In this document: piece by piece, positions 27,079 through 36,388 of the stretch | Layout of the letters: each line of letters begins with the position of its first letter | Numbering within the stretch: the stretch's first letter is position 1 | Source: Balneolaceae bacterium | GTDB lineage: Bacteria > Bacteroidota > Rhodothermia > Balneolales > Balneolaceae | Reading direction: 5' to 3' | DNA: 64,000 nt | Assembly (NCBI GenBank): GCA_017643365.1 | Contig: JAEPNO010000015.1 | Coordinates: forward strand, 23,867-87,866 | Notes under the pieces: generated by a model | Databases searched by the model: none | Told to the model about the DNA's origin: nothing | What the model saw: only the letters and a program-made list of their open reading frames with translations | Position numbers and translations under genes: made by a program

Positions 27079-28797
27079 ATGAACTCACTTAATAAAGTTT
27101 TACGAAATAAAGCCATCCGCTATCTCCTCCTAGGTTTGGGCTTTGCTGCTGTAATCGCTCTTACAGGCATGAATGTATATTCGCTGTACGATATTCGTGA
27201 TAAGATGACGATGGGTGTGGAAGAGCGGCAAATAGCCCTTGTCGAAGATTTGATTCAAGATGTACGACGCGAAATATATTCACCATTTACCGGGCTCAAT
27301 AAAATCGAACTCGAACCGGTAGAATATTCCATTTCAGAATCAGGCCAATTTCCTCCTCAACTTCAGGAAAAAATAGAGAAAGCAGCGGCGAGTCCGCTCT
27401 TTACCGGCATTTATTACACCCCTGCAGATATTGACCCGTGCTTAGATGAATCAAAAATCTATGCCTACAATTACAACGAACACCAGCTGGAACAAACAGG
27501 CAATTACCCTACAATACTCTGCGATGGCGTTGGCTTAGCTCGAACTAAAGCCCGAATTGAGTTGAATAGTTTTAACTACAGATGGAATAATAACATCGAG
27601 TTTGATGCGCACAGAACGATGAACATTGGCTTCATCAACCTTAAAGAAAACCGTGTAATTGGATATTTGACAACCACTTTAGACAAAGATTACATCGTAA
27701 ATGATCTGATTCAGCCATTGATGACGCGATATTTTAGTCCGGATTCTGCCGGCGGCACTGTGCTCTGGTTACACGATTGGGCTAACGATGTTGTACTCGC
27801 TACAAATGATCCATCGGTGCAATACGATTTTGAAATTGTTGACAAAAGGCAACGCTTTGGAACCAGTATGTTCGAAAACTGGAACATCAAAGTAGCTTTT
27901 ATGGATAATCCACTTGCCACAGCCTATAACGACACTTTGGTTAAAAACTTAGTAGTTCTGGGTTTTGCCGTGTTATTTTTAGTGGGCGCATTGTTATTCA
28001 TGTTTTATACCGCTCAAAGAGAACGTGCTTTAGCACTTCGGCAAGCCGGATTTTTAGCTAACGTAACGCACGAACTGAAAACACCATTAGCGGTAATGCA
28101 AGCTGCCGGAGAAAACATTTCGGATGGAAGAGTAAAAGACACTGCTCGATTAAAACAGTATGGCGACCACATCTATAGTGAAGCAATCCGATTGAGAAAA
28201 ATGATCGAGAAATTGCTGGATGTGGCTAAAACAGATTCCGGCCAAACGCTGATTCAAGCAACACCTGTTAATGTAAATGAAGCACTTAAAGCATTTGTTG
28301 CCGAAAACCGTGAGTACATTGAAAGCAAAGGTTTTAATGTTGGATTAAAACTAACTGCCAAACCTGCATTGGTAATGCTCGATCACGATCATTTTGAAAA
28401 TGTGATTGGCAATCTCACTGAAAACGCGATTAAATACAGTCGGGAAAACAAAAATATATTGTACACATCAAGCTCAAGCGATAAAGAAGTTACAATTAAT
28501 GTATCCGACACGGGTATCGGGATTCCCCGTAAACATATCAGAAACATTTTTAAGAAGTTCTATCGTGTAGAGGATACTTTAGTAGCCAAGACGAAGGGCC
28601 ATGGATTGGGTCTTAGCATCGTAAGAAATTTGATACAACTCAACGGCGGTAAAATTGATGTTCAAAGCGAAGTTGGTATTGGAACTACCTTTTCGTTGAA
28701 ATTTCCAATTTTGGTGAAAGAAGAACATTCGTTAACATCCAAGCCCGAAAATAACGCTGAATCAGCAACTGTGATTGACCCAAAAGAATATGCCTAA
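27079..28797 (+). CDS. Sensor histidine kinase with large periplasmic domain
   Basis: A 572-residue membrane kinase. It has a membrane helix at about residues 14-35, a periplasmic sensor region of about 250 residues with no family I recognise, and a second helix at 290-311. A HisKA domain with His331 in VTHELKTPL follows, then the ATPase domain with NLTENAIKYS, DTGIGIPRKH and GHGLGLSIV. The following response regulator starts eight bases before its stop codon, so the two are a coupled two-component system. The signal is unknown. Confidence 0.94.
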   Translation: MNSLNKVLRNKAIRYLLLGLGFAAVIALTGMNVYSLYDIRDKMTMGVEERQIALVEDLIQDVRREIYSPFTGLNKIELEPVEYSISESGQFPPQLQEKIEKAAASPLFTGIYYTPADIDPCLDESKIYAYNYNEHQLEQTGNYPTILCDGVGLARTKARIELNSFNYRWNNNIEFDAHRTMNIGFINLKENRVIGYLTTTLDKDYIVNDLIQPLMTRYFSPDSAGGTVLWLHDWANDVVLATNDPSVQYDFEIVDKRQRFGTSMFENWNIKVAFMDNPLATAYNDTLVKNLVVLGFAVLFLVGALLFMFYTAQRERALALRQAGFLANVTHELKTPLAVMQAAGENISDGRVKDTARLKQYGDHIYSEAIRLRKMIEKLLDVAKTDSGQTLIQATPVNVNEALKAFVAENREYIESKGFNVGLKLTAKPALVMLDHDHFENVIGNLTENAIKYSRENKNILYTSSSSDKEVTINVSDTGIGIPRKHIRNIFKKFYRVEDTLVAKTKGHGLGLSIVRNLIQLNGGKIDVQSEVGIGTTFSLKFPILVKEEHSLTSKPENNAESATVIDPKEYA

Positions 28798-29494
28798 TAA
28801 GACGTTAAAAATACTGGTAGTAGAAGACGAGCCAAGCTTGATTTTCACCCTTCGTGATACCCTTGAAAGCGAAGGATATGATGTAATTGTAAGTGAAGAT
28901 GGCGAACAAGCCGTTGAATTAGTGAAAGAACATACTCCCGATTTGATGATTCTCGACATCATGTTACCGGGCAAAAGTGGCTACGATATCTGTAAAGAAG
29001 TACGTGATTTGAAGTACACTTTCCCAATTATCATGCTTACTGCAAAAGACCAGGAAATTGATAAAGTAAAAGGCTTAAATCTTGGTGCCGACGATTACCT
29101 AACCAAACCTTTTGGTGTTAAAGAGCTGTTAGCCAGAATACAAGCAAGATTGCGCCGGGCAAGTGCATATTCAAGCTCAAGCAAAGTTGAAGTGCTTCGC
29201 CTTGGCAATATTGTCATCGACATGCTTGAATCGGAAGTTACCCTACCTGACGGCACCGTGAACGAGCTAACCGCTCGCGAAGTTGAATTGATTCGATATC
29301 TGTTATCTGCCGGTGGCGAGCCTGTATCTCGCGACGAATTACTTGAGAAAGTTTGGCGCTACGAGTTTAGCACTAACACTCGAACCGTAGACGTACACAT
29401 CTCGAAATTACGTGCAAAAATCGAAGAACAACCCGACGATCCGCGTTACTTAATTACCTTACACGGTGTAGGCTATTTACTGAAAACTGTTTAA
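28790..29494 (+). CDS. OmpR-family response regulator
   Basis: About 234 residues from the ATG at 28790 (an upstream TTG is less likely). The receiver has VVEDEPS, Asp56 in LDIMLPG, and LTAKDQE and YLTKPFG. A winged-helix DNA-binding domain follows (about 135-234) with LTAREVELIRYLL, SRDELLEKVW, TRTVDVHISKLRAKIE and GVGYLLK. It is the cognate partner of the preceding kinase, overlapping it by eight bases. It converges with the FMN reductase gene, overlapping by four bases at the 3' ends. Confidence 0.95.
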   Translation: MPNKTLKILVVEDEPSLIFTLRDTLESEGYDVIVSEDGEQAVELVKEHTPDLMILDIMLPGKSGYDICKEVRDLKYTFPIIMLTAKDQEIDKVKGLNLGADDYLTKPFGVKELLARIQARLRRASAYSSSSKVEVLRLGNIVIDMLESEVTLPDGTVNELTAREVELIRYLLSAGGEPVSRDELLEKVWRYEFSTNTRTVDVHISKLRAKIEEQPDDPRYLITLHGVGYLLKTV

Positions 29495-30042
29495 GAAACA
29501 GGCTGATTTAAATTTCTTACGAAATCGATAAAACCGGTCACCTTCGACTCTAGTAATTCTTGTTGTAAAGGTACATTCAATCCCGTTTCAGGATCGAATG
29601 CGGAGTTTACTCTTTGCACAAATACACGTTCGGGATACAGCTGTGCATTTCTGTAATTAGCAACCATTTGAAATTGCTCAACAGCTCGTAATCCACCGAA
29701 TGCGCCGGACGCGATTCCGATAAAGGCCATCGGAGTTTTAACAAAAGCCTCGGGAAATGGCAGGTAATCAATAAATAACTTCAAGATTCCCGGAAAACTA
29801 CCATTGTATTCCGGAATCACCCAAACGATCGCATCCGCATCAAGAATTGGCTGTCTAAACTTCTCGACTGAAGGAATACTTTTTCCATATTTACCGCCTT
29901 GAACATCAGCAGTCGGAAATTCTTCTAGCGATACCACTTCTGCATTAATTCCTTCTTTCTTGTATAAATCTGCCACATAATTAGATACTGATAGTGACAT
30001 TGAGTTTGGGCGATCGGTAGAGCTGATTATTTTTAAATTCAT
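29491..30042 (-). CDS. NAD(P)H-dependent FMN reductase
   Basis: A 183-residue flavodoxin-fold protein. The phosphate-binding start KIISSTDRPNSMSLSVS and the motif VIPEYNGSFPGILKLFIDYL match the NADPH-dependent FMN reductase family, which includes chromate and quinone reductases. It probably transfers two electrons from NAD(P)H to quinone or flavin substrates in the cytoplasm. The physiological substrate is unknown. It stands alone and ends four bases inside the end of the convergent OmpR-type regulator gene. Confidence 0.9.
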   Translation of the reverse strand: MNLKIISSTDRPNSMSLSVSNYVADLYKKEGINAEVVSLEEFPTADVQGGKYGKSIPSVEKFRQPILDADAIVWVIPEYNGSFPGILKLFIDYLPFPEAFVKTPMAFIGIASGAFGGLRAVEQFQMVANYRNAQLYPERVFVQRVNSAFDPETGLNVPLQQELLESKVTGFIDFVRNLNQPVS

Positions 30043-30189
30043 TGCTTTTTTTGATTACTAGATGCTCAAAATAACATTATTACAAGTGTATTAATTCAAT
30101 GATTTTTTGAAAACTTTGTTAACACCGTTATTAAAAGCGCTTTTCCAATTTGATAATAATATTTTATGATAAATAACATTTTTACCTAA

Positions 30190-30356
30190 TTATTTTAGTT
30201 GTTTTCAGGATTTGAATATCTTTAAAGCGATTAAGTTAGTGTTTATTCCGCCTAATACTTATAGAAGGCTGGTTGGTTAGGCCGGCCTCTTTAATTGTAT
30301 TAGTGACTCCAACAACAACAGGCGAAGTGTTGATCTACTTCGCCTGTTTTCTTTTC
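30190..30356 (+). ncRNA. Possible small RNA ending at strong terminator
   Basis: No gene lies on the plus strand between the end of the OmpR regulator (29494) and this point, and the interval carries an antisense gene. Yet two hairpins occur: a weak one near 30263-30285 (AGGCTGG with CCGGCCT) and a strong terminator at 30317-30356. A short transcript starting in the AT-rich stretch before 30230 would explain them. There is no family match that I can recall. The 5' end is a guess. Confidence 0.3.
30317..30356 (+). terminator. Strong intrinsic terminator before the M23 peptidase gene
   Basis: A perfect 12-bp stem (AACAGGCGAAGT pairing with ACTTCGCCTGTT) with an 8-base loop, followed by TTCTTTTC. 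It lies 30 bases before the ATG of the peptidase gene, so it could also be a leader attenuator for it. No upstream plus-strand gene is seen. Confidence 0.75.
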
Positions 30357-30378
30357 TACTTTTGAGCTAATTTTCTAC

Positions 30379-31191
30379 ATGCAATTTTTTCGATTAGTTC
30401 TGCCTCTGTTATTAGCTTTTATTGTTTGTGATTTGCCCGACGAACGCTATCAGCAATTCAGTTTTACCAAAGAGATTACCACAACAAATGATTCTCATTT
30501 TGTTTACCTGGCAAATCCATCCATGGCCCCTGTTCGGGTTCGATCGAATTCGAAGTCGATTGAACCTCCTATTGAATTTCAGTTTATACTTCCCGCACTC
30601 TCAGATACCACTTTTTCATTTCCAGCAGCCATTTTTGATAGCTCTGCAATCCAAAATCTCTCGATTGCGGTTTCATTGGGAGACCCTTTCAATTCAACGC
30701 CTGATTCTTCGTTCAGTTACTCCTGGCCGTTTCCCAAAGGGAAAAGCTATGCAATAATGCAGGCTTACTTTGGCAAATATTCGCATAGCAGTGATTATTC
30801 CCGCTTTGCCATCGATTTTAGGATGGCTGAAGGTGACACCATTATTGCTGCAAGAGATGGAATTGTAATTGGGGTAATTGAGGATTACAACGTGGGCGGG
30901 AATAATAAAAAGTATCGAGATTTCGCCAACTACATCACTTTACTCCATGATGACGGCACATTGAGCCAATATGCTCATCTCATGCATAAAGGAGCATTGG
31001 TTGAAGTTGGTGACACCGTTAAGACGTTACAACCTATCGGACTTGCAGGAAATACCGGATTTAGTAGCGCACCTCATCTTCATTTTAATACCATTAGAGC
31101 GGTGGATTGGACCAAAACTGCCGGATTCCCGGTTCAGTTTGAACAAATGGACGGCTCAGAAATCAAAAAAGGAATGACTGTTTCCCATTAA
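30379..31191 (+). CDS. M23-family peptidase (LytM-like)
   Basis: A 270-residue protein with a short hydrophobic signal segment (FFRLVLPLLLAFIVC), possibly a lipobox ending in Cys. The C-terminal half is an M23 peptidase domain. Zinc-ligand motifs are SHSSDYSRFAIDFRM (the His/Asp pair), the AHL of QYAHLMH, and the HLHF box near residue 235. It would cleave or bind peptidoglycan in the periplasm or at the cell surface. The N-terminal half has a beta-rich region I do not recognise. It converges on rarA with a four-base gap. Confidence 0.85.
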   Translation: MQFFRLVLPLLLAFIVCDLPDERYQQFSFTKEITTTNDSHFVYLANPSMAPVRVRSNSKSIEPPIEFQFILPALSDTTFSFPAAIFDSSAIQNLSIAVSLGDPFNSTPDSSFSYSWPFPKGKSYAIMQAYFGKYSHSSDYSRFAIDFRMAEGDTIIAARDGIVIGVIEDYNVGGNNKKYRDFANYITLLHDDGTLSQYAHLMHKGALVEVGDTVKTLQPIGLAGNTGFSSAPHLHFNTIRAVDWTKTAGFPVQFEQMDGSEIKKGMTVSH

Positions 31192-31195
31192 TTCG

Positions 31196-32566
31196 TCATT
31201 CTTTTGAGGGATTTTTAATCTCATTTAATCTGCGAATAAGCAATCCTTCTCTGCCTTCGTGCCCCGGTTCGTAAAAATTCATCCCAGAAAGAGCTTTAGG
31301 CAGATATCCTTGATCCACCCAGTTGCGTGGATTCGCATGTGGATATTTGTATTCTTCCGACGCATTTTCAACATCCATGTATTTTGCTGAAAGTCGGTTT
31401 GCCGTACGATCTTTTAAATATACCGGCACATCCTTCACCCCTCGATTTTGTATTTCGGAAGTAGCTTTAAAAATGGCTCCTGCACTGTTACTTTTTGGGC
31501 AAATGCTGAGATACAGACAGGCGTGAGATAAAAAGTACATTCCTTCGGGCATTCCGCATTTCATGAATGCTTCATGGCACGATTGAACCACTGTTATGGC
31601 ATTTGGCTCGGCAAGTCCTACATCTTCTGAAGCCAAAATGAACAGCCGCCGGAAAATAAAATTAGGATCCTCACCACCTTCCAACATCGCTGTCATCCAG
31701 TAGAGTGCACCATCCGGATCAGAACCACGCACCGACTTGATAAAGGCAGAGATGTAATGATAGTGCTCTTCGCCGGTACGATCGTAGCGCACATTACGGC
31801 GTTGGATGCTTTCTTTGGCAATTTCTAAGGTGATGTGGATTTCCCCATCATCATTGGGTTTACTGGAAAGCACCGCAACTTCGAGGGCGTTCAGCGCATT
31901 TCTTACATCGCCTCCGGCATACTCGGCAAAATGGTGAATGGCTTGCTCTTCAATGTGAATCTGTTTCTTTCCAATTCCACGATCTTCATCAGTAATAGCG
32001 CGCTCCAGCATCGAACGAACATCTTTTACGGTAAGTGGGTGTAGCTCGAATAACTGGCATCGAGATAGCAACGGATTTACCAGCGAGTAGAACGGATTCT
32101 CAGTAGTTGCGCCAACCAAAGTGATAATTCCCGATTCTAGGTGAGGCAACAAGGCATCTTGCTGAGCTTTGTTCCAACGATGGATTTCATCCACAAACAA
32201 AATAGTTTTTCGGCCATTTAACTTCCGCAGTTTTTCGGCTTTCTCAACAACAGATCGTAGTTCTTTGATGCCATCTAACACCGCGTTAATCACTGCAAAC
32301 GATGCTTTGATCTCTTTCGAGATTACGTGAGCTAAGGTCGTTTTTCCCGAACTGGGCGGACCAAAAAAGATTAACGATCCAATAACCCCGCTTTCGATCA
32401 TTCGGCGAAGCATCTTTCCTTCACCAACCAGATGTTCCTGTCCTGCAAATTCCTCTAGCGATTGAGGCCGCATTCGGGTTGCAAGAGGCTCATCGAAATT
32501 AACCTGAGCATTCGGCTCATTTACTTGATTAGAAGAAGCGGACTTTGGGTCCTGAAACAAATCCAT
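31196..32566 (-). CDS. rarA: Replication-associated recombination protein A
   Basis: A 456-residue AAA+ ATPase of the RarA/MgsA family. The Walker A box is GPPSSGKTTLA, Walker B is LFVDEIHRWNKAQQDALLP, sensor 1 is LVGATTENPFYS, and the second half has the tetramer domain with DPDGALYWMTAMLEGGEDPN and NRLSAKYMDVE. It acts at stalled replication forks. It is next to a class II photolyase on the same strand with a 77-base gap; the two are both DNA-damage related, but shared transcription is not certain. Confidence 0.96.
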   Translation of the reverse strand: MDLFQDPKSASSNQVNEPNAQVNFDEPLATRMRPQSLEEFAGQEHLVGEGKMLRRMIESGVIGSLIFFGPPSSGKTTLAHVISKEIKASFAVINAVLDGIKELRSVVEKAEKLRKLNGRKTILFVDEIHRWNKAQQDALLPHLESGIITLVGATTENPFYSLVNPLLSRCQLFELHPLTVKDVRSMLERAITDEDRGIGKKQIHIEEQAIHHFAEYAGGDVRNALNALEVAVLSSKPNDDGEIHITLEIAKESIQRRNVRYDRTGEEHYHYISAFIKSVRGSDPDGALYWMTAMLEGGEDPNFIFRRLFILASEDVGLAEPNAITVVQSCHEAFMKCGMPEGMYFLSHACLYLSICPKSNSAGAIFKATSEIQNRGVKDVPVYLKDRTANRLSAKYMDVENASEEYKYPHANPRNWVDQGYLPKALSGMNFYEPGHEGREGLLIRRLNEIKNPSKE

Positions 32567-32643
32567 GGAGAGGAATTAGTGAAACATGTGCAATTAATGT
32601 GAAAGTAAGAGGCTTTGCACTAAATCCAAACTGAAAACGGCGG

Positions 32644-34122
32644 TTACTTTAAGTGATAATCGGAGCCGTAGCTTTCCAGATAGTTTTTGAGACGCACTTT
32701 TTTGCGCGTGCTTTCGCTGGTCATGTAGCGCAGTTTGCCAAAAACCTCACGTTCTTGCCAGGCCCGATCGAAGCGACCCAGGCACCAAAAAATCCCGGAA
32801 TAGGAATTCGGATCGCGACCATCGAGGGCATATTTATTATTCAATTCGATCAGATATTCTAAAGCAGTTCGATAATCCGGCGTCCACTCAATCACTTTCT
32901 TTCCCCACAACATACGCAGGTAATTGTGGATGATTCCTTCCTCTCTGAGTTGAGTCTGAGCCGCATTCCAGATTTCATCATGAGTTTTGGATTGCTCAAG
33001 TTCCTCGAGTGTGTACACATATTCGCGTGTGTCATCCCGATGTGCATCCATCGTCTTTTTCACCCAATCGGGTAAGCTATCAAACTCATCATAATCCGGG
33101 CGGTGATGAGCAAAATGAAAACCCACTTCGCGCCATGTTATCACCTCATCTAGGAAACTTTCTATGCTTGGGTCGCCATTAAAGAACCCCGAATTTTTGC
33201 CCCCATTCGGAGTCAGATCATTTAAACTCCAATCTTCCGGTTGATGATTAAGCACGGTTTCAACAATCTCGTATTCACTGATTTTCCCAAAATGGAGCCA
33301 AGGACTTAATCCACTCGATTTCTTTTCGTCTGGGTGATTTCGCTTCTCATCATAATCGAACAAACTATGCGCGATGAAATGACCAAGTTTACCAAGTGCA
33401 GCAGCTCTAGTTCCTGATTCGTCTACTGCAGGCACCGAGTGGTCGATGTCGAGTTTGGAAACCGTTTCGGAAATATCCTCAAAATCATCTGTAGCGGATG
33501 GGTAATCGTTCAAAAATTCATCCGACAACTTTACGGCTGTGGCATTTTCAAGCTCGTTGAGTGGGTCTTTTTGTGGTGGATTAGTAAATCCTTCCAGAAA
33601 ATACTTTTGCATCACTTTTCGAAATAGATATGCCGAATATGGATCTTTGTCGGTGATTCCCAGCGGAATTATCCCGTTAGAATCGATGGTGGTGAATGGC
33701 ACTTCAATTCGATCGGCTACACGCTCATTGTGTTTGCGGATGATGAACACCGGAAACTCATCGGAAATCACGCAGCAAGATTTTTCAGCCAGCCGGTAAA
33801 ACAAGCCTTTTCCTGCCTCGCATTTTGGCTCTACATAACTGAAGTAATTCACTCCATGATCGGTAGCAAACTCGAGATTCTCTTTCATCCCCTCCATCAA
33901 AAAGGTGTGAAATCGATCACATGCCCAAGGGTAATCAACGTTTAACCCTTCGTATACCAAAAGTGGTTTACCCAACTTGTTAGCCCACGCCACAGCATAC
34001 TCAAGTGCGTAGTTATACTGAAATCGGCGATTGATCTGCATCCAATACAACACATAGTCCCCGTTTTCATTTACAGGATGCTCGTTTCTTTCAAATTTTC
34101 GGTACGAATTAATGTTTTTCAT
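32644..34122 (-). CDS. phr: Class II deoxyribodipyrimidine (CPD) photolyase
   Basis: A 492-residue flavin photolyase. The start has VLYWMQINRRFQYNYALEYA and YPWACDRFHTF; the C-terminal FAD-binding half has TWREVGFHFAHHRPDYDEFD, NYLRMLWGKKVIEW, KYALDGRDPNSYSGIFWCLG and VFGKLRYM. These match class II CPD photolyases. It repairs cyclobutane dimers with blue light. A second photolyase of a different family lies 2.3 kb away, so the organism probably lives in sunlit water or sediment. Confidence 0.93.
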   Translation of the reverse strand: MKNINSYRKFERNEHPVNENGDYVLYWMQINRRFQYNYALEYAVAWANKLGKPLLVYEGLNVDYPWACDRFHTFLMEGMKENLEFATDHGVNYFSYVEPKCEAGKGLFYRLAEKSCCVISDEFPVFIIRKHNERVADRIEVPFTTIDSNGIIPLGITDKDPYSAYLFRKVMQKYFLEGFTNPPQKDPLNELENATAVKLSDEFLNDYPSATDDFEDISETVSKLDIDHSVPAVDESGTRAAALGKLGHFIAHSLFDYDEKRNHPDEKKSSGLSPWLHFGKISEYEIVETVLNHQPEDWSLNDLTPNGGKNSGFFNGDPSIESFLDEVITWREVGFHFAHHRPDYDEFDSLPDWVKKTMDAHRDDTREYVYTLEELEQSKTHDEIWNAAQTQLREEGIIHNYLRMLWGKKVIEWTPDYRTALEYLIELNNKYALDGRDPNSYSGIFWCLGRFDRAWQEREVFGKLRYMTSESTRKKVRLKNYLESYGSDYHLK

Positions 34123-34167
34123 GTGTGATTTTATTGCCTTTGCATCACAAACCGAAAAGTGAAAACA

Positions 34168-34866
34168 CTAATTCCTGATTATCAAAAAATCATCTTCGTA
34201 TGGCTTAATGTCCGCCTTCACTTTTACATCAAAATCCTTGTGCCAAGCAACAATGGTGATAAACGAATCCGGAATCACCGTTTCAAACTCCACCTTCCCA
34301 ATTGAATTCACCTGATCAGATATAATAAGATCCTTGTACTCCGATGGATTTTTATCTGAAATTACTTTTTGGGCAAGATCGAATCCTGTATCAAAAACAT
34401 CTTCTCGTAATTGATCTAAGGCTCTACTTTCTAAAGCACTATCCATTGTGTTTCCGGCTACAATAAAACTTATTGCAGTTGTTGGGATCACACTAAGCGA
34501 GGCGATGCAAATTATTCCGCCCACGTACCATTGCCATGGTTTTTTAAACTCTTCTACCGCTCGAGATTTCTTGAATCCGTTGTAAAGTAACCAAGGCCCT
34601 ACGATCAAGTAAATGAATATAATACAGTAAATAATGAACATCATTTTGGCAGACATACTCTCGATTTCATCACCTGTAAAAACTGCAATGGCATTCTGCG
34701 ATGACAAAAAAGACAGTACAAAAGAGCTGCTTGGATGAAATAAATTATTCCAGCCTGCCGGACTCATTATATAAGTTCCCACCAGGTAACCGCCCGCCAT
34801 GGCAACCAGTAAAAAAGCCCCAATCAATATTAACCACTCATTAATTCGCCTAGTTAAGAACTTCAT
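34168..34866 (-). CDS. Hypothetical membrane protein, 232 residues
   Basis: Three or so membrane helices are predicted: residues about 10-30 (LILIGAFLLVAMAGGYLVG), 75-97 (MMFIIYCIIFIYLIVGPWLL) and 113-135 (WYVGGIICIASLSVIP). An extracytoplasmic C-terminal domain follows (residues 140-232) with alternating beta strands. I do not recognise a family. The start overlaps the tail of the frameshifted upstream gene by 17 bases, so the two probably form one operon. Confidence 0.7.
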   Translation of the reverse strand: MKFLTRRINEWLILIGAFLLVAMAGGYLVGTYIMSPAGWNNLFHPSSSFVLSFLSSQNAIAVFTGDEIESMSAKMMFIIYCIIFIYLIVGPWLLYNGFKKSRAVEEFKKPWQWYVGGIICIASLSVIPTTAISFIVAGNTMDSALESRALDQLREDVFDTGFDLAQKVISDKNPSEYKDLIISDQVNSIGKVEFETVIPDSFITIVAWHKDFDVKVKADIKPYEDDFLIIRN

Positions 34867-35513
34867 AGTCTACCCCCTCTCTTGAAACGGTGAATTGCAT
34901 TTCTAGTCGACCCGAATTGCCATTGTAGTTCTCATAATCCGGATCTGCTCCCGGTGGAATGTTTGCAACAACGATGAATTTGACAATATCCTCTGCTTCA
35001 TCTTTCTCGTAGAAAAAAATCTGCGTCATCATCTTTATCGGATGGTGTTCTTAACTTTAATTTATCAAAATCAGAGAGGTACACATTATTTTCTAAGAGT
35101 CGATCACCAATAATAGAATCGGTGGCGGCTGTAATACTTTCGTACTCTCCTTGTTGTACTGCTCGGTAGATATAAAATCCTTTTTCCATAATATCCGATT
35201 TTGCGACTCCACGCTCGATTGTTCCTCGGATATCAAGTAAAAACTCTTTCTGAAAATCTTTTCGACTGTAATCGAAAGCAAAACGAATACCATGGGCAGT
35301 AATTAATAATAATGCTACGACTGTGATGATTCGATAGGTATTTATCTGATTGGTATAGGCTTTACTATTGCCCACTAGAATTGCAATGAATATTATAGCA
35401 GCCACAAGTAGTAACCCTAGCGCTAACCACGGTAATCCTGCCAACATTATAGCAACATATATAGCCGACCCAATCCCTACTACCCCGAGTAGAATTTTAT
35501 TGTCTGATCTCAT
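34850..35513 (-). pseudogene. Small membrane protein with one-base frameshift in a homopolymer
   Basis: The open frame from the ATG at 35513 has two or three membrane helices (KILLGVVGIGSAIYVAIMLA, LALGLLLVAAIIFIAI, ITVVALLLITAHG). It reads to ...DKDDDADFFLRER and then a stop at 34998. The overlapping frame downstream reads ...FFYEKDEAEDIVKFIVV and GRLEMQFTVSREGVDYEVLN to 34850. The frames meet in a run of seven T on the minus strand (35013-35019); with six T they join as DADFFYEKDEAEDI. The rest of the gene is intact and overlaps the next gene. A sequencing error, a phase-variable tract or a true mutation are all possible. The family is unknown; it resembles a small regulator of the adjacent membrane protein. 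Confidence 0.75.
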
Positions 35514-35553
35514 CTTCTTAATTTTATTATGATGAAGAAGATTCAATAAACAA

Positions 35554-35585
35554 AAAAAGTCACTTTGGGTAAAGTGACTTTTTAA
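35554..35585 (-). terminator. Bidirectional intrinsic terminator
   Basis: An 8-bp perfect stem (GTCACTTT with AAAGTGAC) and a 4-base loop are flanked by A and T runs on both sides. On the minus strand it ends in seven T just after the outer-membrane beta-barrel gene. Confidence 0.8.
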
Positions 35586-35601
35586 AATGAGCGATTCGGT
35601 T

Positions 35602-36294
35602 TTAGAAATTAAAAACCAGACCAACATTAAAGGTTGTCATGTCGGTTCGCGATCTACTTACAATATATTCAAGATCGTTACCCCGAGGGATTAGATCACC
35701 TTCTTTTAAATACATGGCCTCGCCGCCCAACATGTATTTTGTTTTCAGGATAAGATGAACTCCGATAAAATCACCATCATCATCGTAGCCCTCCCAAAGT
35801 CGGAATTTAGCACCCGCACCGATACCGGAATTTGAGGTATAGTAATCGTAATTCACGGTGCTGGCAATTTCTTCATCTTCGTATAAATCTGTAATTGAAG
35901 ATTCGGTGTACAGATAATTAAATCCAAATGATCCCTCAATAAAGGGTGAAAAACCCCCCATATTTGGCTCAATACGCATAATCAACTGTGGAGAAACCAT
36001 GTTATTGGTAGTCCGAACGTTTATATCCACTTCAGGAACGCCTTGCACAAATTGTGTTTCACGCTCTCGCCATCCATAATTTTGGTATACCATTCCTGCA
36101 CCTATATGAATCGGAATTTGTCTACCTATTTGATAGGTGAACGCAAAATCTACACCGTAAGAATCGCGTTCGAGAGATTGTTGAAAAGCTCCTTGCGGTG
36201 AGCCGAGCGCAAAGCTGATATCAAAGTTAAAAGGTTGAGCAGTACCCGCGGTGGTAATTAGTGCAAATAGTAAAACGAGATGTGAAGTTTTCAT
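35602..36294 (-). CDS. Outer-membrane beta-barrel protein
   Basis: A 230-residue protein with a signal peptide (HLVLLFALITTAGTAQ) and alternating strands typical of a small outer-membrane barrel. It ends in GLVFNF with a terminal Phe, the usual insertion signal. Repeated FSPFIEGSFGFNYLY, IPIHIGAGMVYQNYG and GAGAKFRLW strands support an eight- to ten-stranded barrel. I cannot assign a ligand. It is followed by its own terminator and is separate from the adjacent membrane-protein pair. Confidence 0.8.
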   Translation of the reverse strand: MKTSHLVLLFALITTAGTAQPFNFDISFALGSPQGAFQQSLERDSYGVDFAFTYQIGRQIPIHIGAGMVYQNYGWRERETQFVQGVPEVDINVRTTNNMVSPQLIMRIEPNMGGFSPFIEGSFGFNYLYTESSITDLYEDEEIASTVNYDYYTSNSGIGAGAKFRLWEGYDDDGDFIGVHLILKTKYMLGGEAMYLKEGDLIPRGNDLEYIVSRSRTDMTTFNVGLVFNF

Positions 36295-36388
36295 TGCAGT
36301 TGGGTTAGGTTCTGCAATGAATGTATTTTCTACACCTGCTAAGCTCTATAACATGTAGATGTGATGAACCGGCACAGAATATTCTTGA

